A DNA stretch of 64,000 nucleotides, taken from positions 2,931,626-2,995,625 of the forward strand of contig NZ_CP096659.1 in assembly GCF_023238205.1 (NCBI RefSeq). The letters are read 5' to 3'. The notes below the pieces were generated by a model, which was given only the letters and a program-made list of their open reading frames with translations, had not been told where the DNA came from and did no database searches. The translations under genes were made by a program, and so were the position numbers. Each line of letters starts with the position of its first letter. Within the stretch, counting starts at the first letter, position 1. The DNA is from Halorussus limi. GTDB taxonomy: Archaea > Halobacteriota > Halobacteria > Halobacteriales > Haladaptataceae. Of this stretch, positions 34,166-42,932 are shown piece by piece.

Positions 34166-34209
34166 TGCTCCGTCAGGGATTTGAACCCTGGTCCTTGCCG
34201 TGAGAGGGC
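34166..34209 (-). repeat. att-like 3' fragment of tRNA-Glu(CTC)
   Basis: On the minus strand 44 bp match the 3' part of a tRNA. They run from the anticodon loop CTCTCAC (anticodon CTC, Glu) through the 3' anticodon stem GGCAA, a T arm CAGGG-TTCAAAT-CCCTG and the acceptor strand ACGGAGC with discriminator A. No 5' half (GCTCCGT with a D arm) lies upstream, so it is not a working tRNA gene. Such 3' fragments are left when an element integrates into a tRNA gene. The polarity places the element on the right side (higher coordinates). Confidence 0.75.
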
Positions 34210-34305
34210 GCCTCAAGCCTCTTATAAATACTTGATGGCTAGCCCTCGATCCCTTATCCCGCGTCGCCTGTTTTCGTCCGTGTAGGCGTCTCTAACGGGC
34301 CCGAG

Positions 34306-34406
34306 CTTTATATAACACGGTGGAATTGCCGGAAAGGCAATGGAAGTTCAGTGGAATTCACCCAGGTCCATGCCCAACGTGGGTCAAAGAGAGGCAAGGA
34401 CCTGGG
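34306..34406 (+). ncRNA. Candidate structured RNA with own TATA box
   Basis: A strong TATA box (CTTTATATAA, 34306-34315) has no downstream reading frame. Two hairpins follow: ATTGCC-GGAAA-GGCAAT at 34325-34341, and a 9-bp perfect helix CCCAGGTCC (34361-34369) with GGACCTGGG (34398-34406) enclosing CCCA-ACG-TGGG (34373-34383). GTGGAATT occurs twice, at 34320 and 34351. The expected transcription start (about 34337) falls at the end of the first hairpin, so only the second may be transcribed. No known RNA family is recognised. Confidence 0.3.
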
Positions 34407-34674
34407 GTCGCGGATTTCTCGATACTTTATATGTGAGCCGGGGGGTTAGCCCTTATTTCGATACATCCTATTCCGGATAACCGCGATTCTTTATAAGGAC
34501 TCTCCGAAAGTGGCCGTCCTAAAGACGAACATCGGGATTTACCTGAAGTAAACCTAGACCGCTAACGACTCCTTGCGGGTTCAACCATGGTCAGGTAATC
34601 TGTCGATTTATCTCTGTGTCGATGATCGATTTCTGCCAATCAACTTCGAGAACTCACATCGCTCTACATTTGGA

Positions 34675-34715
34675 AGAAATCGTGATTTCTGAAATCGCAG
34701 TTTCCGAAATCGGAA
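34675..34715. promoter_or_regulatory. Tandem palindromes upstream of the ATPase gene
   Basis: GATTTC-T-GAAATC at 34684-34696 and TTCCG-AAAT-CGGAA at 34702-34715 are adjacent palindromes. GAAATCG occurs three times at about 15-bp spacing (34675, 34691, 34706). They lie 32-72 bp before the ATG at 34747, where TATA and BRE elements are expected. This suggests a repressor operator with several half-sites, possibly autoregulatory. Confidence 0.45.
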
Positions 34716-34746
34716 GTTCCAATTAGGAGGAGACGCAACTGGCTGT

Positions 34747-36129
34747 ATGGCTCAATTCGTTGATCGAGACGTCGAACTCGATCAACTCACAGACTGCTAC
34801 GAGTCCGAGACCGCAGATCTGGTCGTGATTTACGGACGGCGTCGTCTCGGGAAGAGTGAGCTCGTTCGTCAGTCTATCGCTGACCGGGACGACGCCGTCT
34901 ACTACCAAGCGGTCGAGTCAACGGCGCAGAACCAGCTCGAACAGTTCGTCGATACCACCACCGCACAGTTCTCCTCATTGCGGAACGTCCGCCGTGATTG
35001 GGAGGCCCTTCTCGAAGCACTCGGTGAGGAAGACGCTATCGTCGTCATCGACGAGTTCCCCTTCCTCATCGAGGAGGACGAGTCGCTTCCCTCGCGGATT
35101 CAACGCGTCTGGGATATGGAGCTCCAAGAAACCGGGATGACGCTCGTTCTCGTCGGCTCCTCGATCAGCGTCATGGAGGACAAGGTACTCTCCGGAAGCG
35201 CACCGCTGTACGGTCGCGGGACGGCGACGATTGACCTCAAGCCCCTCTCCGCAGCTGATGCGCGCCAGTTCTTCCCGGAGTATGACCCCGAGACTGCCAT
35301 CACCGCGTGGTCGATCTACGGCGGCACACCGTACTACCTGCAGACTATCGATCCAGAGCAGTCGCTGGGGACAAACGTTCAGCAATCGATCCTCTCGGAG
35401 CGCGGCCTCTTGTACTCAGAGCCGGAGTTCTTACTCCGGACCGAACTTCGGCAGCCGAACACGTACTTCAGCATTCTCTGCGCGCTCGCTCACGGGCGTC
35501 GGACCCCCAACGAGATCGCGGGCATGGCCGGCGTGGAGTCGGGATCGCTCAGCACGTACCTCCAGAAGCTTCGCCGGCTCCGCCTCGTCGAACGCCACAT
35601 TCCCGTGACAGAATCGCCGATGGCCTCTCAGCGCGGCCGATATCGCATCGCCGCGCCGCTGTTCCGGTTTTGGTTCCGGTTCGTGTACGGGAATCAGGAC
35701 CAACTTCGGATGCTCGGCGACGACGCCTACGACGAACTCGTTGCGCCCGAACTCGCGGATTACGTGAGTCCGTTGTTCGAACGCCTCTGCCAGCGAGCGC
35801 TCCCGAAACTCATCGACCGCCGATTCCGTGACGTCGGGCAATGGTGGTTCAAAGAACACGAACTAGATGTCCTCGGTCTCACCGCTGACGGAGTCGTCGC
35901 GGGCGAGTGTAAGTTCACCTCCCGGCCCGTTAGTGAAGGCGTTCTCACCGATCTCGAACGCACGACGACGGAGGTGCGCTGGTCAGGGGAGCCAGCAGAC
36001 GGGGAGACGCTATACGTCCTGTTCAGCCGCTCCGGCTACACCGACGATCTCGAACACGTCGCTGACAAACGCGATGACGTCCTCCTCTTCGACCTCTCGG
36101 ACGTCCTCTCATCACTATCAAATACGTAG
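34747..36129 (+). CDS. Archaeal ATPase with C-terminal DUF234 (nuclease-like) domain
   Basis: A 460-aa protein with a P-loop (YGRRRLGKSELV, residues ~29-40) and Walker B (AIVVIDEFPFL) near 100, as in the archaeal-specific ATPase_2 family. A winged-helix segment lies at about 245-300 (THISYL-like GSLSTYLQKLRRL). The C-terminal DUF234 domain contains ELDVLGLT and GECKFTS, a PD-(D/E)XK-type pattern with E-K residues. Such proteins are common on archaeal mobile and variable regions; roles in defence or DNA repair are proposed but unproven. It stands alone behind a palindromic control region. Confidence 0.85.
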   Translation: MAQFVDRDVELDQLTDCYESETADLVVIYGRRRLGKSELVRQSIADRDDAVYYQAVESTAQNQLEQFVDTTTAQFSSLRNVRRDWEALLEALGEEDAIVVIDEFPFLIEEDESLPSRIQRVWDMELQETGMTLVLVGSSISVMEDKVLSGSAPLYGRGTATIDLKPLSAADARQFFPEYDPETAITAWSIYGGTPYYLQTIDPEQSLGTNVQQSILSERGLLYSEPEFLLRTELRQPNTYFSILCALAHGRRTPNEIAGMAGVESGSLSTYLQKLRRLRLVERHIPVTESPMASQRGRYRIAAPLFRFWFRFVYGNQDQLRMLGDDAYDELVAPELADYVSPLFERLCQRALPKLIDRRFRDVGQWWFKEHELDVLGLTADGVVAGECKFTSRPVSEGVLTDLERTTTEVRWSGEPADGETLYVLFSRSGYTDDLEHVADKRDDVLLFDLSDVLSSLSNT

Positions 36130-36153
36130 CAGAGAACTGCGAGCCGCAGCTTA

Positions 36154-37338
36154 CTACTTTCCTTCTATACTCACGTGCACCGCTGAACAATTCGGAATAT
36201 GGTCGGAATAGTTCGCTATTGCGGCTCCGCACCAGTCACACGTTTGCTGTTCCCGTAGGGCTGACTCTTTGTCGATTGGTTGTCGGCAGTGGAGACACCG
36301 ATCCTTCTCGCGTGGAGTTCGTTGATGACAACGCGGGCATTCGACCGGAGCCGTCGACTCAGGCTCTTCCGCGTCACTGATCTCCAACCCATGGGCACGA
36401 GCGACTTCTCGACCGGTGTCGTCAGCGAAGACGGAAACGTACCGGGAAGCAACGTCACTTCCGCGAGTCCACCCATGATGGTCCTCGATGTGTGCCTGAT
36501 TAAGTCCTCGTGAGGCGAGGTGGGAGGCACTCGACTTTCGGAGGTTCGTGAACGTCACCGGTTTACTCACTCCTGCCCGGTCTGCCGCGTCCTTCACGGC
36601 GGTTCGAAGGGCGTTATAGCTGGGTGCTTCTGGCGCGGTCAATTTCGCCCACAGGGGTGCGTCCGGATCAGCACCCGGGTGATCGGCGAACCACCGCTGG
36701 AGGAAGGGAACGCTCGGAATCAGGGGGACCGTCCGCTGTCCCATCTTTCCTCGGACAGTGATTTGATAGCCGTGTGCGTACTCCGTCACGTCACCGAGAG
36801 TGAGACTGCGAAGCTCCCCAGACCGCGGTCCAGCATCCCATGCCACAGCAATCAGCGCTGCATCACGAGCATTACGCGTCGCCTCGATCAGAGGAAGTAC
36901 GTCCTCCTTCCACTGAAGCATATCACTAGGTTCAGGAGCCGGATCATACGTACTCGGAGTGTTTGATGGAATCCAAGCCATCGATTCAGGCGGATCGTCG
37001 CCGTTTCGGTCGGTAACGCGCCGCCCGAATTGCTTCAGCGCTACTCGGTAGTCCCGGTTAGTCTCGGGGTTATCGTACGTGCGGTGAATCCATCGAACGA
37101 TCTCTTTCGCAGCATCCTCGCTTTCGAGCGCATCGACCGGACTTCCAGCGTGCTCGGCCATTCTCACGTTATGGCGGAGTAGCTTGAGATGCCGTTGATC
37201 CCCGACTTGACTCGGAATGAGGAAGAGTCCGTTACTGAACTTTAGCAGAGCCTCCTGATTAGCGTCATCGAGCTCTCGTTCCCCGTTTCGAATCTTCTCT
37301 CGAAGCGTCTCGATCTGGCTGTCGGCGTTTTTCGTCAT
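36154..37338 (-). CDS. Tyrosine recombinase with zinc-ribbon tail
   Basis: A 394-aa site-specific recombinase of the phage-integrase family. Catalytic residues visible are Arg172 (GPRSGEL), Lys198 (GKMGQ), Arg267, His288 or Trp290 (HHGW) and Tyr300 (ASRYVSV). The usual His of HxxR is Thr264. Residues 330-390 add two zinc-binding units (Cys334/337/348/351 and Cys367/370/384), an extension common in haloarchaeal integrases. It converges with the ATPase gene. It could serve the island marked by the tRNA-Glu fragment. Confidence 0.9.
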   Translation of the reverse strand: MTKNADSQIETLREKIRNGERELDDANQEALLKFSNGLFLIPSQVGDQRHLKLLRHNVRMAEHAGSPVDALESEDAAKEIVRWIHRTYDNPETNRDYRVALKQFGRRVTDRNGDDPPESMAWIPSNTPSTYDPAPEPSDMLQWKEDVLPLIEATRNARDAALIAVAWDAGPRSGELRSLTLGDVTEYAHGYQITVRGKMGQRTVPLIPSVPFLQRWFADHPGADPDAPLWAKLTAPEAPSYNALRTAVKDAADRAGVSKPVTFTNLRKSSASHLASRGLNQAHIEDHHGWTRGSDVASRYVSVFADDTGREVARAHGLEISDAEEPESTAPVECPRCHQRTPREKDRCLHCRQPIDKESALREQQTCDWCGAAIANYSDHIPNCSAVHVSIEGK

Positions 37339-37412
37339 GAACCAAACCGTGGGAGGGTTACACGAGACAGGTGGGCGAATGTTATGACATCCCCACCAGA
37401 CGGGGTATCGTA

Positions 37413-37913
37413 TCAGAAGTTCGTTGGAGGGAGGAGGTCACAGAGGACAGGTGCTTGTTCAAGGAGTGTGTCAAAGAGCCGTTCAGTACGCCGGTACAAT
37501 ATGTGGTGTTCATCGACAGTGTAGGCAGCCTCCTTATCGTCCGTTCGAGAAATGAAGTCATTGTCGAGAAGCGGAGCGAGAGTAGCATCCAGCGCACGTC
37601 CCGAACGTCCGGACTCAACTTCGAGTGTACGACGAGGAAACCGGGAACGGAAACCACGCATACAGCAGCTCAAAACGTGGACGCGGCGGTCAATGAACAA
37701 CTCATTTAGCTCAGAGCGGTGGGTCCGTGTCCAGTAGTCATCAAGTTTGACGTAGATCTTGACGATGGCAGGCAGTTCGTTAAGACTGCCGTTAGCGGGA
37801 ACGACCCCGAGGTCGTTGAGCGCGTGAAGGTCGTGCGTGTCGAGAGACTCACCCAGCGGGTGGAGATCTGTCCGAAGCGCCCCATAATACCGTGTTATGG
37901 GGGCCTCTATCAC
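37413..37913 (-). CDS. Hypothetical protein, possible winged helix
   Basis: A 166-aa basic/acidic protein starting at a GTG. The C-terminal 70 residues (SGRALDATLAPLLDNDFISR, then AAYTVDEHHILYRRTERLFDTL) have a helix-turn-helix-like alternation; no named family is recognised. It lies 75 bp upstream of the integrase on the same strand, as an accessory gene would. It might be a regulator of the integrase; there is no direct evidence. Confidence 0.55.
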   Translation of the reverse strand: MIEAPITRYYGALRTDLHPLGESLDTHDLHALNDLGVVPANGSLNELPAIVKIYVKLDDYWTRTHRSELNELFIDRRVHVLSCCMRGFRSRFPRRTLEVESGRSGRALDATLAPLLDNDFISRTDDKEAAYTVDEHHILYRRTERLFDTLLEQAPVLCDLLPPTNF

Positions 37914-38002
37914 CGGTTCAAATCTACTCGTTTAGTGGAATATCCCATCATAGGTTCGGAGTTACGGAGGTTTCATGGCGGGAATTCAGTCCTTCGCAGT
38001 GT

Positions 38003-38285
38003 GAGATGCGATTGATGCGCTTGAAGACGAAGGCGTCCTATAGGAAATCAGGGAAAGACTGCAATAAGGCCTATCATGCGAAGGAAATCTTCGATATACT
38101 TGACTATCCAAAGGAGCGTATTCAAACTCTTTCACCCAATTGGACATCGCCGACTCCATTAATGAGGTGGATTCCTGGTTTGAGGACTGCCGGAAGATAG
38201 CGAATCGCCTTAACATCATATACCCAGTAGACAAGAAACCAATCGTATGGTATCTAATACTAACCTTTAAATTTGACTGGACGTA
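38003..38285 (+). pseudogene. Decayed reading frames, origin unknown
   Basis: Three short coding-like stretches follow one another in different frames: DAIDALEDEGVL with a stop, KAYHAKEIFDILDYPKERIQT, and DIADSINEVDSWFEDCRKIANRLN. Their composition is like real haloarchaeal protein, and the order suggests one gene broken by stops and frameshifts. No family was recognised. The rest of the 384-bp gap shows nothing else. Confidence 0.4.
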
Positions 38286-38297
38286 TCGAGGTTTGCT

Positions 38298-38963
38298 ATG
38301 ACCGAGCACACCGAGTTGGAGATGGTGGAATCGACTGCATTTGACGAGAATCTTGAAGAGATCATTTACCACTTAGACCTGGAGCCGAATGCAAAGGAGA
38401 TACTCGAACTCCTCGATGTGGATGGTCTCGAAGACGTGTGTGCGATGTGTGGCGAACGCGCCGTGTGGTACACGTCCGAGATTCAAGCGGAAGCTGGGTT
38501 CGACTCCGATGAGGGCCGAATCACGCGTTGTTGGTGTGATGAGTGTATCTCGGGACCGTTCATCGAGCTCTGGAAGACGTGGCCATGGACGCCGGACGAG
38601 AAACTCGAAAACTACACTGATCCCATACCCTCAGACAGTCACTGCGTCGACGGCGGACTGGCCACGCAGCAAAACAACCCTGAAGTCGTCTCTCACCTCG
38701 ATTTGCAAAACAACTCGTCAGACGTCACTGGAATACTGAAGCAGTACGGCATCGCCTGGGATGAAGCCGTGTGTCACGACTGCGGACAGCAAGCTGTCTG
38801 GTACTATGCAGAGATCTACGATGTCAGTCGCGCATACGATTTCGAGGCCGCTCGTGAGAACGAACTCCTGTGCGATGACTGCATCGACCCAGGACTGGTA
38901 GACCTCTGGGCTCGCTGGCCGTGGACGCCGGACGGAGACTATGAGAAGGAAACGTGTGAATGA
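38298..38963 (+). CDS. Protein with tandemly duplicated four-cysteine WPWTPD module
   Basis: A 221-aa protein made of two related halves. Each has a CxxCGxxAVWYxxEI motif (VCAMCGERAVWYTSEI; VCHDCGQQAVWYYAEI), then a WCDEC or LCDDC pair with a following I, then W..WPWTPD. Each half should bind one zinc. The N-terminal region is acidic. I do not recognise the family; the duplication and strict WPWTPD motif suggest a conserved binding surface. TTTAAATT about 30 bp upstream of the ATG looks like a TATA box for a leaderless transcript. Confidence 0.75.
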   Translation: MTEHTELEMVESTAFDENLEEIIYHLDLEPNAKEILELLDVDGLEDVCAMCGERAVWYTSEIQAEAGFDSDEGRITRCWCDECISGPFIELWKTWPWTPDEKLENYTDPIPSDSHCVDGGLATQQNNPEVVSHLDLQNNSSDVTGILKQYGIAWDEAVCHDCGQQAVWYYAEIYDVSRAYDFEAARENELLCDDCIDPGLVDLWARWPWTPDGDYEKETCE

Positions 38964-39225
38964 TATGTAAATAAGAATACCTACACTCACAACTAAGCAG
39001 TCCAGCCATCGGGAATGATCCGCTCAGCGTCCAAGGTCCCGGCGTTCTATGCAGTAACACATATCCGTACTATCCCGTATGAATCGCTGTCGATCAGAAG
39101 TAAAGATTCCACCATAGCCAATCGTCGAAGGTGAGTCCAACTTCAAAGTACAAGTGTCAATTACTACTGTTATAATTCCAGCTCGAAATTTAATGTTACA
39201 CAATACATAGTGGTAGGAAAGGGGC

Positions 39226-39780
39226 TTAACCGCGGCGTTCACAACCTTTTGGAATTAGTTTTTCGAGCGCAACGATTCCTCCGTACACGAGGTCAACAAT
39301 AGTTCCAAGATTCCGCATCATATAATATATCTCTCCCGCCTTACCTCCCCTTGCCTCCGGAACAAAGAATTGTAGCTGCTTCTTTTCGTCATAGACCACG
39401 GTACACTGAGGAGGGTCCTGCGGTTCATCCATCTCCGGATTCCGCACTTTGGGCCGATTCCGTAATTGTTCGCTTTTATCAGCGAATTTGCCATTATCCC
39501 ACGACCAGTATGTTTTAGGCTCGAAGTAGAGAATCGGAACCTGATTATGTTGTTGATCAGTAGATTCTTCTAACGCCTCAAGGTCCTCTTCCGGATTCTT
39601 GTTGAACGCCCGTGTCTTTGTCACAGTTCCCGAGGCGACGTATGTAATAGCGTGGTGATTGTCCATTGCTCGAAGCGCAATTACGTCACCCTCGCGGACA
39701 TCTCGCAGTTCATTGCACGTTACTGCTTGGTCTCGGATATCATTTGGGCCACCGTTATCGTCCCATCTTCTGTCTTTCAT
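39226..39780 (-). CDS. Hypothetical protein
   Basis: A 184-aa protein with a beta-rich first half (VREGDVIALRAM, HHAITYVASGTVTK) that may be a small OB- or PUA-like or EVE-like domain, then a charged middle, and a C-terminal segment with modest hydrophobicity (GTIVDLVYGGIVALEKL). No family is recognised. The ATG at 39780 is preferred to a GTG 12 nt upstream. It has no close neighbours on its strand. Confidence 0.6.
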   Translation of the reverse strand: MKDRRWDDNGGPNDIRDQAVTCNELRDVREGDVIALRAMDNHHAITYVASGTVTKTRAFNKNPEEDLEALEESTDQQHNQVPILYFEPKTYWSWDNGKFADKSEQLRNRPKVRNPEMDEPQDPPQCTVVYDEKKQLQFFVPEARGGKAGEIYYMMRNLGTIVDLVYGGIVALEKLIPKGCERRG

Positions 39781-40224
39781 CTGTTGAAGCACACCTTTTA
39801 TCTCCCACCCGTATTTATAACCTTGGCTTGCTCATGGACTTCATACACTTCCTCAAACGCCGTGACAATGTAGCCTTGAGAACCAGGAGTGATTTACTCC
39901 GAAGTAACTTCTATAGATACTCTGATAACTACTGACTCTATAGTTACCGGAATAGCTAATATATGTATCTTTGATTGGCACCCGATTTCGAGATGTGCTT
40001 GATCTCAATGGCCAAGCAAGGTAACTCTGTCACTCCCCTTCATACCTAATACAATTATTTATATTAATCAAGTATAAAATAATAATACTGGATTTGCTTA
40101 CGGTAAATTCTCTGCATCATGAGGAATCCATCTCTAGATACACCTCGTAATGATAAACGAGTCGAATGTATCTGATTTAGCGCCGAGTTGGTGAATAATT
40201 TGGCGAAAGAGCAGAAGGAAGTCC

Positions 40225-40325
40225 GTCCCAGGTACAAGGTACCTGGACACGAACTCCTCGTCGGTCGTACCCACGTATGGTTTGCGTGGGAATCACGAGG
40301 GGTCAGTGGCAGGGACACTGACCCC
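40225..40325. other. Cluster of hairpins, possible IS200/IS605-type end or structured RNA
   Basis: Within about 100 bp lie three hairpins. GTCCCAGGTAC-AAG-GTACCTGGAC spans 40225-40248 (one bulge). CCCACG (40270-40275) pairs with CGTGGG (40285-40290). GGGGTCAGTG (40299-40308) pairs with CACTGACCCC (40316-40325). CCTCGT (40256-40261) can also pair with ACGAGG (40295-40300) around the second. The order hairpin - GGGAATC - hairpin - GATGAC resembles the right ends of haloarchaeal TnpB-only elements, which encode guide RNA. No tnpB frame is present in the 960-bp gap, which otherwise shows no gene. Confidence 0.4.
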
Positions 40326-40500
40326 TGTAGATGACCGTTGCATGCCCTCAGCCGGATGGCCTCATCGGGCCCTTTCCATCGTATACTCCGCTTTCGCATA
40401 GTCGTTCGACTAGCGGACGTTGGACAGATATACATTCAACTTCCGTTCGCTTAATCGTTGGGATAGCATCCTCTTTTCATGACGAACGCTCGGGGAGCGC

Positions 40501-40755
40501 CGTCGGAAAAGGTTTATACAGCGACTCAACTAGTCTCATGTGAACGATTTCGTTCGTTTGCACACTGATGAGTACGCTGTATCGGTCACTGTCGGTCAAT
40601 GGGTTCTGTCTCCCCCTGAGGTGGCTGATACAGCTTGACAGAGACGTACCGGTTCAGAGTGATGTCCGCACTCGAATTGACAGATGATTCCCAGGACCGA
40701 TGGCTAGTTTCACCCTCCTCGTCAGCACCCAGAAACGACCCGAGGCACGATACAC
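40501..40755 (+). promoter_or_regulatory. Probable promoter and leader of the aCPSF1 gene
   Basis: GGTTTATAC at about 40509-40517 is a typical haloarchaeal TATA box, preceded by purines (GGAAAAGG) like a BRE. The next start codon is at 40756, so the transcript would have a leader of more than 200 nt, unless a weaker promoter lies nearer. A GAACGATTTCGTTC palindrome at about 40541 falls near the predicted transcription start. Confidence 0.35.
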
Positions 40756-42672
40756 ATGAGTACAGACACTAGTACAAGTACACTTGAAGCGATAACCGCT
40801 GAACTTAAAGCCGAGATTCCTGATGAACTCACCATCTCGAAGGTCACGTACGAAGGCCCTGAACTGATTCTCTACACCGACACCCCACGAGAATTTGCTG
40901 AGCGGGATGGATTGATTCGCCAACTCGCGAGTACCGTCCGGAAACGAATCACCGTTCGGCCAGCCCCAGGCACCCAGACAAGTCCGGTGGATGCCGAGCC
41001 CCGTATACGCGATCTCATTCCGGACGCGGCGGGCATTACGAATCTCGAATTTTATCCCGAGACCGGTGAGGTCCTTATCGAAGCCGACAAGCCAGGGCTC
41101 GTTATTGGGAGTCGTGCCAGTACGCTCCGCGAAATCACGCAAGCTGTCGGCTGGACGCCAGAGGTCCTGCGCACACCACCGATGGAGTCATCGACGGTCG
41201 ATAACGTGCGGAACTTCCTCAAACAAGAACGTGGCGACCGACGGCAGTTCCTTGAGCGCGTCGGCGAGCAGATTCATCGTGAGTCCAATCAGGACCCCGA
41301 GTGGGTTCGCGTGACGACGCTGGGCTGTTGCCGCGAAGTTGGGCGGGCGAGTTTCATCTTGAGTACGCCAGAAACACGAGTTCTCATCGATTGTGGTGAT
41401 AAGCCCGGCGCCGAGGGCGAAGTGCCCTATCTGCAACTCCCGGAGGCGAACCCAATCGCCGACCTCGATGCAGTCGTCCTGACCCATGCACACCTCGATC
41501 ATAGCGCCCTCCTCCCGCTTCTCTTCAAATACGGCTACGACGGCCCCGTTTATACGACGGAGGCGACACGGGACTTGATGGGCTTATTGCAACTGGACTA
41601 TCTCGATGTGGCTGCAAAGGAGGGGCGCACACCGCCGTACGAGAGCGAGATGGTCCGCGAGGAACTCAAGCATACGATTCCGCTCGACTACGGCAATGTC
41701 ACCGATATCGCCCCAAACATCAAACTCACGCTCCACAATGCGGGGCACATCCTCGGTAGTGCCGTTGCCCACTTCCACGTCGGTAGCGGGTTTCATAATC
41801 TCGTCTTTTCGGGTGACATCCACTATTCGGACACCCGCCTGTTCAACGGGGCTTCGAACGAGTTCCCGCGTGCCGAGACGCTCGTACTCGAATCGACCTA
41901 CGGGCGGCGAAACGATTACCAGACGGATCAAGCAGATAGCGAACGGAAACTGATTACCCTTATCAACGACACGTACGAGGACGACGGAACGGTCGTCATC
42001 CCGGCCTTCGCTGTTGGGCGCTCGCAGGAACTCATGCTCGTCCTCGAAGAGGCGATGCGCAAGGGCAAGATTCCGACCATGCCGGTCTACCTCGATGGGA
42101 TGATTCGCGAGGCAACGGCCATTCACACGGCGTATCCCGAGTTCCTGCGCGATGGGTTACGACAGCGGATTCTCCACGACGGCGATAATCCGTTCCTTGG
42201 GGACCAGTTCCAGCAAGTCGACGGCGGTGAGGAGATGCGCCACGCGATTGCTGCCGGTGACCCGTGCATCATCCTCTCGACGTCAGGGATGGTGTCTGGC
42301 GGGCCGATCATGTCGTGGCTCGAACTACTGGGCGGTGACCCGGAGAATCTGTTGCTGTTCGTGGGGTATCAGGCACAGGGGACACTCGGTCGGCGGATTC
42401 AACGTGGCGAACGCAGGATTCCGTTCAGTGACCGTCGACGCGAGAAAGAACTCACACTCCAGTTCCGCGTCGAATCAGTCAGCGGGTTCTCCGGGCATGC
42501 TGACCGAAACGGCCTCGAGGACTTCGTCAGGACAATGGATCCGCGTCCACACAAGATTCTCTGCGTCCACGGCGACGAATCAGCGACCGATCAGCTCTCA
42601 TCAGCCCTCTACCAGAAATTTAATCTCAGGACGTTTGCCCCAAAGAACACGGAAACGTTCCGTCTTGAGTAA
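40756..42672 (+). CDS. aCPSF1/FttA-type KH + metallo-beta-lactamase + beta-CASP ribonuclease
   Basis: A 638-aa protein of the archaeal CPSF1 family (FttA), which ends transcripts and cuts RNA. KH-like domains span about 1-145, including GEVLIEADKPGLVIGSR. The metallo-beta-lactamase begins near 185 with HAHLDH at 244-249, then GHILGSA, SGDIHYSD and ESTYGRR. The beta-CASP part has PAFAVGRSQE, STSGMVSGG and a C-terminal GFSGHAD and VHGDE. All catalytic residues appear intact and the length matches the family. The core gene of this family is usually single; its setting among accessory genes suggests an extra copy. Confidence 0.92.
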   Translation: MSTDTSTSTLEAITAELKAEIPDELTISKVTYEGPELILYTDTPREFAERDGLIRQLASTVRKRITVRPAPGTQTSPVDAEPRIRDLIPDAAGITNLEFYPETGEVLIEADKPGLVIGSRASTLREITQAVGWTPEVLRTPPMESSTVDNVRNFLKQERGDRRQFLERVGEQIHRESNQDPEWVRVTTLGCCREVGRASFILSTPETRVLIDCGDKPGAEGEVPYLQLPEANPIADLDAVVLTHAHLDHSALLPLLFKYGYDGPVYTTEATRDLMGLLQLDYLDVAAKEGRTPPYESEMVREELKHTIPLDYGNVTDIAPNIKLTLHNAGHILGSAVAHFHVGSGFHNLVFSGDIHYSDTRLFNGASNEFPRAETLVLESTYGRRNDYQTDQADSERKLITLINDTYEDDGTVVIPAFAVGRSQELMLVLEEAMRKGKIPTMPVYLDGMIREATAIHTAYPEFLRDGLRQRILHDGDNPFLGDQFQQVDGGEEMRHAIAAGDPCIILSTSGMVSGGPIMSWLELLGGDPENLLLFVGYQAQGTLGRRIQRGERRIPFSDRRREKELTLQFRVESVSGFSGHADRNGLEDFVRTMDPRPHKILCVHGDESATDQLSSALYQKFNLRTFAPKNTETFRLE

Positions 42673-42727
42673 CTTCCTGCGTCAGTTCGTAGCTGTAATC
42701 GGCGTGATGCTGTTCATCGGGACGAAA

Positions 42728-42932
42728 TCTATTTATCGGTCACGACAAAAGGTGGAACCGTATTCAGGGCTCCGTCCCGTCCTTTCTCCACTCGCCCATC
42801 GGTTCGCCACCATGCAGGGGCGTCCTCCGATGGCACTGCTCTGAGATGCGCCGTGCCCACGGCGGTCCGTCCCCGGCGGTCGCTGGGTGTCCCTGACGGG
42901 GCTGGGCAGTACCTACCAGAGACACCACACCC
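42728..42932 (+). promoter_or_regulatory. Conserved long leader, copy A
   Basis: A TATA-like CTATTTATC (42728-42736) lies 201 bp before the ATG at 42933. The expected leader of about 175 nt shares three blocks with the leader at 62023-62226: 42771-42787, the identical 30-mer 42828-42857, and 42893-42909. Within the 30-mer GGCAC and GTGCC can pair. The coding parts of the two cassettes are far less similar at the DNA level, so the leader itself seems constrained. A regulatory RNA element or a regulator-binding region is likely. Confidence 0.5.

Noticed and set aside
34166-34209. A working tRNA gene
   Set aside because: Only the 3' part from the anticodon loop is present; no D arm or 5' acceptor strand lies upstream.
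40064-40435. A 123-aa frame on the minus strand over the hairpin array
   Set aside because: Basic, low-quality composition unlike haloarchaeal proteins and no family pattern; the DNA is explained better by hairpins.
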